Of a stretch of DNA of 64,000 nucleotides, positions 28,791 to 39,321 are shown piece after piece; position 1 is the first letter of the stretch, and each line of letters starts with the position of its first letter. The stretch lies in the NCBI GenBank assembly GCA_013112535.1, contig JABFGI010000002.1, positions 124,001-188,000 of the forward strand, in the 5' to 3' direction. The DNA is from Pseudomonadota bacterium (GTDB lineage: Bacteria; Pseudomonadota; Gammaproteobacteria; Eutrophobiales; Eutrophobiaceae). The notes beneath the pieces were generated by a model. That model was given only the letters and a program-made list of their open reading frames with translations, made no database searches and had not been told where the DNA came from. A program made the translations under genes and the position numbers.

Positions 28791-29687
28791 ATGACAAAGT
28801 CCCATCAGCTGGCCTATTTATTATTAACCCTGATGGCGTTCTTTCTCGCCAGCAATCACATCATCGGTCGTTTTGTTCACAACGAGATCCCTCCTATTGG
28901 TTTGTCCTTCTGGCGCTGGTTATTTGCAGCAATCTTGCTGCTACCCTATATCATTTATAAAAAACGATCGGTGCTTCATATTTTCAAAAATAATATTCGT
29001 AGCCTTTCATTACTGGGTGGTTTGATCATCGCTGCTACCAGCCTCATTCTGGTAGCGCTTAATTCAACAACGGCAATCAATATTTCCATTATCAATACCT
29101 TTCAACCCATATTAACGGTTATCTTATCCTGGCAATTTTTAAATCAAAAAATGAGTATAAATCAAATGATGGGAGTTTCGTTATCGTCCATTGGTGTGCT
29201 GGTTATGATTTCGAACGGACAGATCGCTACTATTCTTGCTTTAAAATTCAACAATGGTGATTTGATCGCAATTTTGGCCATGTGTTGTTTCGCCTTCTAC
29301 GCGATTAATGTGCCACAGATACCTAAGGAGCTTGATGGTGCAGAGTCGCTATTCGGTTTAATCATTTGTGGCTGCATAATGTTGCTTCCTTTTTATTTGA
29401 TTGAAACCATATTTTATAGATCGGTGCCAATAAGTATGACGACTCTCTGGGCGATACCCGCATTAGCTTTATTGGTTTCTTTGTTCAGTATGCTGATCTG
29501 GAATTTTGCCAATCACACTGTAGGCCCGGCACGAGCTACCGTATTTATCAATCTCATCCCTGTATTTGGTATCATTCTGGCAACGACCTTGCTGGGAGAA
29601 ATACTCTTTCTGTCTCACATTATCGGTGCAGTCTTTATTTTCATTGGTGTTGCTTGCGTCATTAAAAACAGGCTTCAAAATGACTAG
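28791..29687 (+). CDS. EamA/DMT family transporter
   Basis: A 298-residue protein with about ten hydrophobic segments in two EamA repeats (for example SLLGGLIIAATSLILVALNS and the later IIGAVFIFIGVACVI), the usual drug/metabolite transporter plan. It starts 7 bp after the beta-oxidation gene and is likely co-transcribed with it. It may export a by-product or import a small metabolite. Family members have no predictable substrate from sequence. Confidence 0.85.
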   Translation: MTKSHQLAYLLLTLMAFFLASNHIIGRFVHNEIPPIGLSFWRWLFAAILLLPYIIYKKRSVLHIFKNNIRSLSLLGGLIIAATSLILVALNSTTAINISIINTFQPILTVILSWQFLNQKMSINQMMGVSLSSIGVLVMISNGQIATILALKFNNGDLIAILAMCCFAFYAINVPQIPKELDGAESLFGLIICGCIMLLPFYLIETIFYRSVPISMTTLWAIPALALLVSLFSMLIWNFANHTVGPARATVFINLIPVFGIILATTLLGEILFLSHIIGAVFIFIGVACVIKNRLQND

Positions 29688-29708
29688 ATCAAATAACATA
29701 TAAAACTA

Positions 29709-30032
29709 TTAATCTTTTAATAAAACGTTACCACCAATCAGATCGACAGGAACAGATTCAAGTTTCATCCCTATACAAGGTCCTTTGACACAATGCCCGT
29801 TTTCTAATAAAAATTCTGCCGCATGCTGGGCACACACAAGATGCTTTTGATCCTTATCCATTGTGCAATGATTACGATTAGTCAGAGGCAGGTTCATATG
29901 CGGACATTCATTGCGATAGGCATAAAGCCTTCCCCTTCTATGGGTCACGACAAGATTCTTTCCTGCCACAAGAAGCCTGATGGCACTACCTTCGGGAATA
30001 TCATCAAGATGGCAAACAAATTTACTGGTCAA
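29709..30032 (-). CDS. Rieske [2Fe-2S] ferredoxin-like protein
   Basis: A 107-residue soluble Rieske protein with C43-P-H45 and C67-A-Q-H70, the complete [2Fe-2S] ligand set. The length is that of bacterial Rieske ferredoxins of the NirD/BphF type. Several further cysteines (C7, C56, C81, C86) are outside the motif. It ends the minus-strand run after ETF-QO and a small membrane protein, 23 bp from the latter. It may pass electrons to an oxygenase not seen here, or to a local partner. Confidence 0.87.
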   Translation of the reverse strand: MTSKFVCHLDDIPEGSAIRLLVAGKNLVVTHRRGRLYAYRNECPHMNLPLTNRNHCTMDKDQKHLVCAQHAAEFLLENGHCVKGPCIGMKLESVPVDLIGGNVLLKD

Positions 30033-30055
30033 ATATCACCTTATATAGTCCTGCG

Positions 30056-30502
30056 CTAGGACCAGACCTTACGTCGTGTATAAAAATAAACTGCAATAAT
30101 TAAATCAAATACCAGACAAAATACACCATAACCAAGTGGAATAGAGACTAAATCAGTATTACTCAACATGCTGTGAAGAGGTTGTTGAAATTCATGCACA
30201 AAATCCCAAAGACCATGTAAGACATAACCAACAATTAAAATAGTAGTGGAAAATGCGCCTATACATGCGAGTACTGCAAACACACTGATCGCATAGAGTT
30301 CATTTTTTAACGCCATGTCACCGCCATAGTAAAGAATGAATGACAGATAAAAAATAGCAATGAGAAATAAAAAGAACGCATAAAAATACCGTTCCTTATC
30401 AGGTTCAAACAATTTCTGTGACAGGTAAATAGTTCCCGCTGCAGTGAATAGAGCGATATTGGTATAGATGAAAATGATCAGTGCTAAACCTAAACTCTGC
30501 AT
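30056..30502 (-). CDS. small integral membrane protein of unknown function
   Basis: A 148-residue protein with about four hydrophobic segments (near residues 5-25, 38-58, 70-95, 118-140) and few charges. I do not recognise the family with certainty. It sits between ETF-QO and the Rieske gene, 23 bp before the latter, in a same-strand run. No catalytic motif is visible. Confidence 0.65.
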   Translation of the reverse strand: MQSLGLALIIFIYTNIALFTAAGTIYLSQKLFEPDKERYFYAFFLFLIAIFYLSFILYYGGDMALKNELYAISVFAVLACIGAFSTTILIVGYVLHGLWDFVHEFQQPLHSMLSNTDLVSIPLGYGVFCLVFDLIIAVYFYTRRKVWS

Positions 30503-30532
30503 AACAAACCTCTGCTTATATCTGCAAAAAGA

Positions 30533-32188
30533 TTACATATTCGGGTAATTTGGCCCACCACCACCTTCCGGTGTTTTCCAGTTTATATTTTGAGAAGGAT
30601 CCTTGATATCACAGGTTTTACAATGCAAACAATTCTGGGCATTGATTTGTAACTGCTCTTCACCTTTTTCCCCGACAATGACCTCATAAACACCCGCCGG
30701 ACAGTAACGCTGCTCCGGTGCATCATAGTATTTCAAGTTTGTACTAATCGGAACATTGTTATCTTTTAATGTTAAATGACAAGGTTGATCTTCTTCATGA
30801 TTGGTACTGGAAAGAAATACAGAAGATAAAAGATCAAAACTGATCTCTCCATCCGGTTTTGGATAATTTATCTTGTCACAATCATCTTTATTTTTTATTA
30901 ACTGATGATCTTTAGATTGATCCCGAAGTGTTACAGGTAACTTCCCTCCAAACCAGTTTTGATCGAGGTAATTAAAACCGCCTCCTATATAGGGGCCCCA
31001 TTTATGGATGGCTGAACCGAAGTTACGACTTGAATATAGTTCTTCGTGCAACCATGAATTGTTAAACTTCTCTACATAATCTGTTAACAATTGACCACCT
31101 TCATCACCTTTAGCAAATGCATCAACAATCGTTTCTGCTGCCAGCATCCCTGACTTCATTGCCGTATGTGATCCTTTTATCTTGGCGAAATTTAATGTAC
31201 CTGCATCACAACCAACCATTATTGCACCAGGCATTACCATTTTAGGTAATGAATAATAACCACCTTTACTGATTGCCCTGGCACCATAAGAAACTCTTCG
31301 TCCACCTGACAGGTATTGTTTGATCAATGGATGATGTTTAAAGCGTTGAAACTCTTCGTATGGATTAATAAATGGATTAGAATAGTTCAAATCAGTAATA
31401 AGCCCGACACTGACCTGGTTATTTTCAAGATGATAAAGGAAAAAACCGCCGTTTGTACCCGTTTCATTCAATGGCCAACCTGTCCCGTGGATCACTAACC
31501 CGGGTTTATGTTTATCGGCTGAGATATCCCATAGTTCCTTTATGCCCAGACCATAGTGTTGAGGATCAGACTCTTTATTGAGTTCATACTTTTCAAATAA
31601 GCGTTTGCCAAGATGTCCTCGGCAACCTTCAGCAAAAATCGTATACTTGCCAACTAATTCCATCCCCGCTTCATAGTTATCTTTCTCGTTGCCCTCTTTA
31701 GACACACCCATATCGCCAGTAATGACGCCTCGCACGATATTATCGTCATCAATAATAATATCTGCGGCAGGAAACCCCGGAAAAACATCCACACCCAATT
31801 CTTCAGCCTGCTCTGCCAACCATCGGCACACATTACCTAAACTGACAATATAATTACCCTTGTTATGCATCGGTTTAGGTACAAATAAATCAGGGATTTT
31901 GTAAGCCTTATCCGGCTTGGTAAAAAAATACACTTCATCTTGTCCAACAGCTGTATTCAAGGGAGCATCTTTTTCCTGCCAGTCCGGGATGAGTTCATTG
32001 AGAGCACGCGGTTCGAATACCGCGCCGGAAAGGATATGAGCACCAACTTCCGATCCTTTTTCCAGCACACAGACCGTCAATTCAAGATTATTCTCTATGG
32101 CTAATTGTCGTAAACGAATCGCTGTAGATAATCCGGCCGGGCCGGCACCGACAATAACGACATCGTATTCCATCCTTTCTCGTTGCAT
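30533..32188 (-). CDS. electron transfer flavoprotein-ubiquinone oxidoreductase
   Basis: A 551-residue ETF-QO. The N-terminal FAD motif is VIVGAGPAGLSTAIRL at about 10-25. The C-terminal [4Fe-4S] segment has RYCPAGVYEV and then CLHCKTCDIKDPSQNINW, as in the mitochondrial and bacterial enzymes. It carries electrons from reduced ETF to ubiquinone at the inner face of the membrane. It follows etfB-etfA on the same strand (29 bp after etfA). The unit serves acyl-CoA dehydrogenases such as GcdH at 38024. Confidence 0.95.
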   Translation of the reverse strand: MQRERMEYDVVIVGAGPAGLSTAIRLRQLAIENNLELTVCVLEKGSEVGAHILSGAVFEPRALNELIPDWQEKDAPLNTAVGQDEVYFFTKPDKAYKIPDLFVPKPMHNKGNYIVSLGNVCRWLAEQAEELGVDVFPGFPAADIIIDDDNIVRGVITGDMGVSKEGNEKDNYEAGMELVGKYTIFAEGCRGHLGKRLFEKYELNKESDPQHYGLGIKELWDISADKHKPGLVIHGTGWPLNETGTNGGFFLYHLENNQVSVGLITDLNYSNPFINPYEEFQRFKHHPLIKQYLSGGRRVSYGARAISKGGYYSLPKMVMPGAIMVGCDAGTLNFAKIKGSHTAMKSGMLAAETIVDAFAKGDEGGQLLTDYVEKFNNSWLHEELYSSRNFGSAIHKWGPYIGGGFNYLDQNWFGGKLPVTLRDQSKDHQLIKNKDDCDKINYPKPDGEISFDLLSSVFLSSTNHEEDQPCHLTLKDNNVPISTNLKYYDAPEQRYCPAGVYEVIVGEKGEEQLQINAQNCLHCKTCDIKDPSQNINWKTPEGGGGPNYPNM

Positions 32189-32217
32189 GATCGGGTTTAC
32201 CTACATATTAATAATCT

Positions 32218-33153
32218 TCAGCTATTTAATGCTTCTATTAACTCAGGCACAATTTTAAATAGATCGCCGACGATTCCATAATCAGTTACCTGAAAGATTG
32301 GTGCTTCAGCATCCTTATTGATCGCAACTATCACTTGTGAATCTTTCATACCGGCAAGGTGTTGAATAGCGCCGGATATTCCAACAGCAATATATAATTT
32401 TGGTGCCACTATTTTACCGGTTTGTCCTACCTGATAATCATTCGGTACAAAACCGGCATCGACTGCAGCACGTGATGCACCAATGGCAGCACCGAGACAA
32501 TCTGCAAGATCCTCTATGAGTTTGAAATTTTCTTTATTACCGAGACCCCTACCACCTGAGATCACGACATCGGCAGCTGCAAGTTCAGGACGTTCTGATT
32601 TTGTTAGCTCTTCACTTACAAAACAGGACAGACCATTATCGACTGGCGCAGCAACAGTTTCAATTGACACCGCTGTGTCAGTACTTGAAGCAGTTGCAAA
32701 GGCTGTACTACGAACAGTGATCACCTTTTTTATATCCGTAGATTGAACAGTTGCGATCACATTTCCGGCATAGATCGGACGCTTAAAGGTATCTTCCGAT
32801 TCAATGTCAATGATGTCTGATATCTGTGCTACATCGAGTAAGGCAGCAACCCTTGGCATTAAATTTTTACCTGTCGTTGTCGCAGCAGAAAGCAAGTGCG
32901 AGTATTTATCTGCCAGTTGGTATATTAAAGGAGCGATATTTTCTGCCAGTTGTGTTACACAAACCTCACTTTCACAAAGTAAGACACGCGATACTCCTTG
33001 AATTTTTGAAGCTGTATTCGCAACATCCTTGCAGTTATTGCCCGCCACAAAAACTTCAACCTCATCACTTAATTTATTGGCTGCTGTAATGGCACTAAGC
33101 GTTGCTACGTTCAAGCTTTCATTATTATGATCTGCGATGACTAAAACACTCAT
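32218..33153 (-). CDS. etfA: electron transfer flavoprotein alpha subunit
   Basis: A 311-residue ETF alpha chain. The C-terminal FAD-binding region is intact: [18 protein letters not shown], then [21 protein letters not shown] and the [19 protein letters not shown] signature. It pairs with EtfB, whose stop is 1 bp before its start. Function is accepting electrons from acyl-CoA dehydrogenases and passing them to ETF-QO. Confidence 0.96.
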   Translation of the reverse strand: MSVLVIADHNNESLNVATLSAITAANKLSDEVEVFVAGNNCKDVANTASKIQGVSRVLLCESEVCVTQLAENIAPLIYQLADKYSHLLSAATTTGKNLMPRVAALLDVAQISDIIDIESEDTFKRPIYAGNVIATVQSTDIKKVITVRSTAFATASSTDTAVSIETVAAPVDNGLSCFVSEELTKSERPELAAADVVISGGRGLGNKENFKLIEDLADCLGAAIGASRAAVDAGFVPNDYQVGQTGKIVAPKLYIAVGISGAIQHLAGMKDSQVIVAINKDAEAPIFQVTDYGIVGDLFKIVPELIEALNS

Positions 33154-33154
33154 A

Positions 33155-33904
33155 TCAAATCACCTTCGCTTCGTTACGCAACTTATCAAGAAGCTCTGTA
33201 ACATCAGCCACCATAACACCAGCTTCACGCTTCGGTGGCTCGCTAACTTTAAGGATTTTTAATCTGGGAGACACATCAATATCTAAATCTTCAGGCGTCA
33301 ATGTTTCAAGCGGCTTCTTTTTAGCTTTCATGATATCCGGCAATTTTGCATAACGCGGTTCATTTAGGCGTAGATCCGTTGTAATAACAGCAGGTAATTT
33401 CAGACTGAGTGTTTGTGTTCCACCATCAATTTCTCTGGAGACAATAACTTTATCAGAATCGACTTTAACGTTGCAGGCAAAGGTCCCCTGACCCCAATTA
33501 AGTAATGAGGCCAACATTTGTCCGGTCTGATTAGCATCATCATCAATGGCCTGCTTGCCAAGAATAACCATGCCAGGTTTTTCCTTATCAACAATAGTTT
33601 TCAATAATTTTGCAACTGCTAATGGTTGTAGCTCTACTTCTGTTTCAACATGCACCCCTCTATCGGCACCCATTGCTAATGCTGTTCGGATTGTTTCCTG
33701 ACATTGCTTAACACCAAACGAAGCAACAACCACTTCACTTGCTATACCTGCCTCTTTTAACCGAATCGCTTCTTCTACTGCAATCTCGTCAAAGGGATTC
33801 ATTGACATCTTTGCATTGCTGATTTCGACTCCTGATTGATCTGTTGTCGGTCGTACCCTGACGTTGTAATCAACAACACGTTTTATAGCTACTAGAATAA
33901 TCAT
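33155..33904 (-). CDS. etfB: electron transfer flavoprotein beta subunit
   Basis: A 249-residue ETF beta chain. The AMP-binding and domain signatures are present: VKRVVDYNVRVR at the start, MNPFDEIAVEEAIRLKE, and VILGKQAIDDDANQTG in the middle. It starts 39 bp after the PPDK stop and overlaps functionally with etfA. It supplies the soluble electron carrier for fatty-acyl and glutaryl-CoA dehydrogenation. Confidence 0.96.
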   Translation of the reverse strand: MIILVAIKRVVDYNVRVRPTTDQSGVEISNAKMSMNPFDEIAVEEAIRLKEAGIASEVVVASFGVKQCQETIRTALAMGADRGVHVETEVELQPLAVAKLLKTIVDKEKPGMVILGKQAIDDDANQTGQMLASLLNWGQGTFACNVKVDSDKVIVSREIDGGTQTLSLKLPAVITTDLRLNEPRYAKLPDIMKAKKKPLETLTPEDLDIDVSPRLKILKVSEPPKREAGVMVADVTELLDKLRNEAKVI

Positions 33905-33943
33905 CTAATCATCCTGTTGTAAAAATATTTTTAAGTTTTATCA

Positions 33944-36586
33944 CTACTGCTCTAATAACACTGCTTGTGCTGCAGCAAGTCTTGCTACCGGTATTCGAAA
34001 TGGCGAACAGGAAACATAATTTAATTGTACAGACTGAAAGAATGCAATTGATTCTGGATCACCTCCATGTTCACCACAAATTCCACACTTAAGTTTGGAT
34101 TTTATTTTTCTGCCTTTGTTCACAGCCATTTCTACCAATTGACCTACACCAGCACTATCCATCGATTGAAAAGGATTTTTTTCTAATATATTTTCTTTCA
34201 AATACTCGGGAATAAATGTACCGATATCATCACGACTATAGCCGAACGTCATTTGCGTAAGATCATTTGTACCAAAGCTGAAAAAATCTGCGTAAGCCGC
34301 CACTTGTTCTGCTGTCAGTGCCGCCCTTGGTATTTCAATCATGGTGCCTATTGGAATATCTAACTTACCATTATATTTCTTTTTACTTTTTACCTTTGCA
34401 ATTGTTTGTTCTACTAAACTACGTAATACAGCCAGTTCATTAACAATTCCTACCAATGGGATCATAATTTCCGGAAATGCATTAATGCGTTTTCTGCGAC
34501 AATTAATAGTGGCTTCAGTAATCGCCCTGACCTGCATTTCAAGTATTTCAGGATAGGTAATACTTAATCGACAGCCCCTGTGTCCTAACATCGGATTGAC
34601 TTCGTGTAGTTGGCTTACTCTTTTAATAATTTTCTCAACAGGTACTTTCAAGCTCCTTGCCAGTTGCTTTTGTGTTTTTTGATCCTGCGGTAAAAATTCA
34701 TGTAATGGAGGATCGAGCAAACGTATAGTAACAGGCAGTTCTTTCATCGCAGTGAAAATACCTTCAAAATCCTTGCGTTGATATGGCAGAATTTTTTTCA
34801 GTGCAAGACGCCGATCCTGCTCATTGTCAGCCAGTATCATCTGTCGCATTGCAACGATTCGTTGATCTCCAAAAAACATATGTTCTGTACGGCAAAGACC
34901 TATCCCTTCCGCACCAAAGTCACGAGCAACTTTTGCATCCTCAGGTGAATCTGCATTAGTACGAATTAACAGCTTTCGTTTTTTGTCTGCCCAGTTCATC
35001 AAGGTTTTAAATTCTTTTGAAAAATTTGGAGGACATTTCGCGACATCTCCCAACATCAATTCGCCACTCGTACCATCGATACTGATAATATCTTTTCCTG
35101 TTATGGTAGTACCGTTTATCTGAATTTTTTTTCGTTTGGCATCAATGACTAATTCACCCGCCCCGGCAACGCAGCACTTACCCCAACCTCGAGCAACAAC
35201 CGCAGCATGACTGGTAGAACCACCAGTAGAGGTTAGTATTCCTGAAGCTACATGCATACCGTGTACATCTTCCGGGCTGGTTTCACGTCTAACAAGGATA
35301 ACGTTCTCTCCATTTTCAGCACGCACTACTGCTTCATCTGCGGTAAACACAGGATAACCCGATGCCGCTCCAGGTGATGCAGGCAATCCAACAGTTAGTA
35401 CACGTCGTTTCGCTTTAGGGTCAAAGGAAGGTAACAGCAGTTGATTCAAATCATTAGCAGGAACGCGCAGCAAGGCTGTCTTTTGTGTAATACTTTTTTC
35501 TTTAACCATATCCACTGCAATCTTGACGGCCGCAGGGCCCGTTCTTTTACCAACACGCGTTTGCAACATAAAAAGATTGCCACGCTCTATTGTAAATTCG
35601 ATATCCTGCATATCTTTATAATGTGACTCCAGAATTTTTTTAACTTTAAGCAATTGCTGATGGATGTCAGGCCGCCATTTTTTCATTTCCTTAACGGGTG
35701 ATGGTGTACGAATACCGGCAACCACATCTTCTCCCTGCGCGTTAATCAGAAATTCACCATAGAACTCATTCTTTCCAGTTGAAGGATCACGGGTAAAGGC
35801 AACACCTGTTCCTGAATCATCACCCATATTACCAAACACCATAGACTGCACATTAACAGCTGTGCCAATTAAACCCTGTATCTCATTAATACGCCGATAG
35901 GTTATTGCACGAGGAATATTCCAACTACGAAAGACCGCTTCAATTGCGAGTTGTAATTGTTTATAGGGATCTTGTGGAAAATTTTTACGGGTATGTGTTT
36001 TATAAATTTGTTTATACGCCGTAACCAATTCACGCAAGCCCTGAATGTTTAGCTCCGTATCTCGACTTACTTTATATCGCTTCTTGATTTTATCGAATGC
36101 TGCTTCAAAGTAATGATGGTCAATTCCCATTACCACGTCACCAAACATATTGATCAAACGCCGATAAGCATCCAATGCAAACCGCTCGTTGCCAGTCATT
36201 GACGCCAGTCCTTCGACAGACAGGTCATTTAATCCCAGATTCAATACGGTATCCATCATGCCCGGCATACTGGCTGCTGCACCACTTCTAACAGAGACTA
36301 ATAAAGGATTTTGTGATGAGCCAAAACACTTACCTGATTCTTTTTCCAGTCGGCTCATATTTTTATGCACTGAATTCAATAAACCGGCAGGCAGTTTTTC
36401 TCCATCTTCATGATATTCAGCACAAGTTGCGGTTGTGATGGTAAATCCAGGCGGAACAGGTAAACCGATGCTAGTCATCTCTGCCAGATTAGCGCCCTTG
36501 CCACCCAACAACTCGCGCATGCTTTTATTACCTTCAGTCAATTCTTTACTGAAATAATAAATACGTTTTTTATTTTTTGTTTGCAT
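33944..36586 (-). CDS. ppdK: pyruvate, phosphate dikinase
   Basis: An 880-residue PPDK with all three domains. The N-terminal ATP-grasp domain begins LLGGKGANLAEMTSIGLPVPPGF. The swivelling domain has the phospho-histidine in GGSTSHAAVVARGWG. The C-terminal PEP domain ends with CGICGEHGGDPESI. It interconverts pyruvate and PEP and supports gluconeogenesis from C2/C3 units. With isocitrate lyase at 60089 this fits growth on acetyl-CoA-yielding substrates. It sits just upstream of etfBA on the same strand, 39 bp away, an unusual pairing. A direct-repeat motif lies 59 bp before its start. Confidence 0.96.
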   Translation of the reverse strand: MQTKNKKRIYYFSKELTEGNKSMRELLGGKGANLAEMTSIGLPVPPGFTITTATCAEYHEDGEKLPAGLLNSVHKNMSRLEKESGKCFGSSQNPLLVSVRSGAAASMPGMMDTVLNLGLNDLSVEGLASMTGNERFALDAYRRLINMFGDVVMGIDHHYFEAAFDKIKKRYKVSRDTELNIQGLRELVTAYKQIYKTHTRKNFPQDPYKQLQLAIEAVFRSWNIPRAITYRRINEIQGLIGTAVNVQSMVFGNMGDDSGTGVAFTRDPSTGKNEFYGEFLINAQGEDVVAGIRTPSPVKEMKKWRPDIHQQLLKVKKILESHYKDMQDIEFTIERGNLFMLQTRVGKRTGPAAVKIAVDMVKEKSITQKTALLRVPANDLNQLLLPSFDPKAKRRVLTVGLPASPGAASGYPVFTADEAVVRAENGENVILVRRETSPEDVHGMHVASGILTSTGGSTSHAAVVARGWGKCCVAGAGELVIDAKRKKIQINGTTITGKDIISIDGTSGELMLGDVAKCPPNFSKEFKTLMNWADKKRKLLIRTNADSPEDAKVARDFGAEGIGLCRTEHMFFGDQRIVAMRQMILADNEQDRRLALKKILPYQRKDFEGIFTAMKELPVTIRLLDPPLHEFLPQDQKTQKQLARSLKVPVEKIIKRVSQLHEVNPMLGHRGCRLSITYPEILEMQVRAITEATINCRRKRINAFPEIMIPLVGIVNELAVLRSLVEQTIAKVKSKKKYNGKLDIPIGTMIEIPRAALTAEQVAAYADFFSFGTNDLTQMTFGYSRDDIGTFIPEYLKENILEKNPFQSMDSAGVGQLVEMAVNKGRKIKSKLKCGICGEHGGDPESIAFFQSVQLNYVSCSPFRIPVARLAAAQAVLLEQ

Positions 36587-36623
36587 ATTTATCGCATTCT
36601 AAAATGTCATCGTTTCAGCATAC

Positions 36624-36680
36624 TAATACCCATGCTTACAAGGTGTCTTGACCTGGGATGTTTAGCGTATTGATTGCTAG
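36624..36680. promoter_or_regulatory. direct-repeat regulatory motif upstream of ppdK
   Basis: GTCTTGAC at 36645-36652 and GTATTGAT at 36667-36674 are 22 bp apart. The flanks TAATACCCA (36624) and TGCTAG match the copy at 11830. It lies between the gcdG stop and the ppdK start in the same orientation relative to the downstream gene as the other two copies. Confidence 0.4.
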
Positions 36681-36775
36681 CGCACATTTCTAGTTATAGG
36701 CAAACCACTTTAGTGCTAATTTGCATTTTCATGCAACAATCAACTATCAAAATAAGTCATGTGGTATAAAAATAA

Positions 36776-38002
36776 TTATTGAACTACACCTGTATCTTTT
36801 AGGAAATCAATTTCATTTTCATTCATCTGCAGTAAGTCTTTTAAAATCTCATTAGTATGTTCTGCCAGTAATGGTGGTGGCCTGTCATACTTATTTGGTG
36901 TCTTTGAAAACTTGATTGGGTTGGCAACCATCTTAAGGTTTTGAGCCTTAGGGTGATTCATCTCTATTTCCATTTGTCGATGTTTGATTTGTTCATTCTC
37001 GAACACCTTGTCGATACTATTTATAGGCCCACAAGGAATTTTGACAGATTCCAATTGCTGTAACCATTCTTCACTGTTTTTTTGCAACATGATTTTTTCA
37101 ATCAATGGAATTAACTCGTCTCGATTATGTACACGTTGTTTATTGGTATTAAAACGTTGATCATCCGCCAAATCTGATTCATTAATCAATGCACAAAATC
37201 GTTGAAACTGACTATCATTACCCACAGCCAGAATAATGTAGTCATCGGCCGTCGCAAAACTTTGATAAGGCACAATGTTGGGATGTTCATTGCCTAATCT
37301 TTCTGGCGCTATACCGCTAGTCAAATAGTTCATTGACTGATTCGCCAGAACGGCTAATTGAACATCCAGAAGTGCCAAATCTATATATTGACCTTCACCT
37401 GTTTCACTACGATTAGCAAGTGCGCCCAAAATAGCAATAGTGGCATACAGTCCCGTTGTGACATCAGCCAGTGCTACACCGACTTTTTGTGGACCGCCAC
37501 CAGGCAAATCATCGCGTTGGCCAGTAATGCTCATCAGGCCACCCATTGCTTGAATCGCAAAATCATAACCAGGACGATTGGCATAAGGACCTGTTTGTCC
37601 AAAGCCTGTTATAGAACAATAAATAAGTCTCGAATTTATTTTTGTTAACGTTTCATAATCCAATCCGTATTTTTTCATACTGCCAACCTTGAAGTTCTCC
37701 ACTACAACATCTGATTCGCGAACCATTTGATAAATGATCTTTTGACCTGCCTCTGTTGTAATATCAATTGCGATCGATTTCTTACCGCGATTGGTACTCA
37801 GGTAATAGGCTGCTTCCGTAGTCTCATGACCGTGTTGATCCCTTACATAAGGCGGTCCCCATGAACGTGTATCATCACCCTGATCAGGACGTTCAATCTT
37901 AATTACTTCTGCACCCATATCCGCTAGTATCTGGGTTGCCCAGGGACCCGCCAGAATACGACTCAAATCAAGCACTCTTAGATGACTCAATGTCGCATTC
38001 AT
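36776..38002 (-). CDS. gcdG: CaiB/BaiF family CoA-transferase, probable glutarate CoA-transferase
   Basis: A 408-residue class III CoA-transferase with the N-terminal LRVLDLSRILAGPWATQILADMG, the catalytic-region GYDFAIQAMGGLMS and GPQKVGVALADVTTG. It is 21 bp downstream of gcdH on the same strand, with a divergent LysR gene beyond, the same order as the gcdR-gcdH-gcdG glutarate locus of pseudomonads. The predicted reaction is transfer of CoA from succinyl-CoA to glutarate. The symbol rests on this context. The substrate is not proven. Confidence 0.85.
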   Translation of the reverse strand: MNATLSHLRVLDLSRILAGPWATQILADMGAEVIKIERPDQGDDTRSWGPPYVRDQHGHETTEAAYYLSTNRGKKSIAIDITTEAGQKIIYQMVRESDVVVENFKVGSMKKYGLDYETLTKINSRLIYCSITGFGQTGPYANRPGYDFAIQAMGGLMSITGQRDDLPGGGPQKVGVALADVTTGLYATIAILGALANRSETGEGQYIDLALLDVQLAVLANQSMNYLTSGIAPERLGNEHPNIVPYQSFATADDYIILAVGNDSQFQRFCALINESDLADDQRFNTNKQRVHNRDELIPLIEKIMLQKNSEEWLQQLESVKIPCGPINSIDKVFENEQIKHRQMEIEMNHPKAQNLKMVANPIKFSKTPNKYDRPPPLLAEHTNEILKDLLQMNENEIDFLKDTGVVQ

Positions 38003-38023
38003 TAATAAATGTCCCTTGAGCTA

Positions 38024-39205
38024 TTATGCAGAGAAAGCCTGGATGCCTGTTTGAGCGCGCCCTAAAATCAGCGCATGAATATCATGCGTGCCTTCGTAAG
38101 TATTAACTGACTCTAGATTTAGTACATGGCGGATGACATGATATTCATCAGAAATACCGTTACCCCCATGCATATCCCTCGAAACTCGTGCAATGTCTAA
38201 TGCTTTGCCACAATTATTTCGTTTCAATAAAGAAATAGCCTCGGGTGCAACCTTGCCTTCATCAAACAGACGACCGAGTCGCAAACAAGCATGTAAACCC
38301 AGAGTGATTTCTGTTTGCATGTCAGCCAACTTTTTTTGAACTAACTGATTAGCTGCTAATGGTCGACCAAATTGTTTACGATCCAGTACATACTGTAATG
38401 CACCTTTCCAACAGAACTCCGCTGCGCCCATGCAACCCCAGGCGATGCCGTAGCGTGCACGATTAAGGCAACCAAATGGACCGGATAAACCGGAGGCATC
38501 CGGCAACAGATTTTCTTCTGCGACAAATACATCATCCATCACGATCTCTCCTGTGATTGATGCACGTAAGGAAAATTTACCTTCAATCTTCGGCGCAGAT
38601 AATCCTTTCATCCCCTTTTCAAGAATAAATCCACGAATGATTCCTTCATCATCCTTCGCCCAAACAATAAACACATCGGCAATGGGCGAGTTAGTAATCC
38701 ATATTTTACTACCATTCAACACATAACCATCGTCTACTTTTTTAGCTCTGGTAGACATACTGCCAGGATCGGAACCATGATTTGGTTCGGTTAAGCCAAA
38801 GCAACCTATCAATTCTCCTGTCGCAAGTTTTGGCAGGTAGTTTTCCTTTTGTGTCTCAGTACCATAAGCGTAGATGGGGTACATGACCAAACTGGATTGC
38901 ACACTCATCATGGAGCGATAACCCGAATCAACCCGTTCCACCTCTCTGGCTATCAAGCCATAACTTACATAGCCCATGTTGACACAACCATAACCATCAA
39001 TGGTCGCCCCTAAGAGACCAAGTTCACCCATCTCACGAAAGATCTCTGGATCGGTATATTCATTTCTAAAAGCCTCGGTAACACGAGGTAACAATTGCTC
39101 TTGTGCATATTGATACGCAGTTTCCTGTACCATGCGTTCTTCTTCTGTGAGTTCATCTCTTAACAGTAAGGGATCCTGCCAATCAAAAACCGGTTTCTTA
39201 TTCAC
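38024..39205 (-). CDS. gcdH: glutaryl-CoA dehydrogenase
   Basis: A 393-residue acyl-CoA dehydrogenase. The catalytic glutamate is in [15 protein letters not shown] near the C-terminus. Flavin-binding segments [17 protein letters not shown] and [16 protein letters not shown] are typical, and the family-specific [20 protein letters not shown] and [18 protein letters not shown] support the glutaryl-CoA type. It oxidises and decarboxylates glutaryl-CoA to crotonyl-CoA and reduces ETF. Glutaryl-CoA arises from lysine, tryptophan or aromatic rings. It is divergent from a LysR regulator and followed by a CoA-transferase. Confidence 0.94.
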   Translation of the reverse strand: MNKKPVFDWQDPLLLRDELTEEERMVQETAYQYAQEQLLPRVTEAFRNEYTDPEIFREMGELGLLGATIDGYGCVNMGYVSYGLIAREVERVDSGYRSMMSVQSSLVMYPIYAYGTETQKENYLPKLATGELIGCFGLTEPNHGSDPGSMSTRAKKVDDGYVLNGSKIWITNSPIADVFIVWAKDDEGIIRGFILEKGMKGLSAPKIEGKFSLRASITGEIVMDDVFVAEENLLPDASGLSGPFGCLNRARYGIAWGCMGAAEFCWKGALQYVLDRKQFGRPLAANQLVQKKLADMQTEITLGLHACLRLGRLFDEGKVAPEAISLLKRNNCGKALDIARVSRDMHGGNGISDEYHVIRHVLNLESVNTYEGTHDIHALILGRAQTGIQAFSA

Positions 39206-39321
39206 GTGCCTTTACCTCAGGATGTAAAAAATAGATTTAGTTGAGTATTAAGAGGCTAATCCATTAATATGTAAAATATAATTATTTTATATATTCAATA
39301 TATTTTATATACTTACTGGCT

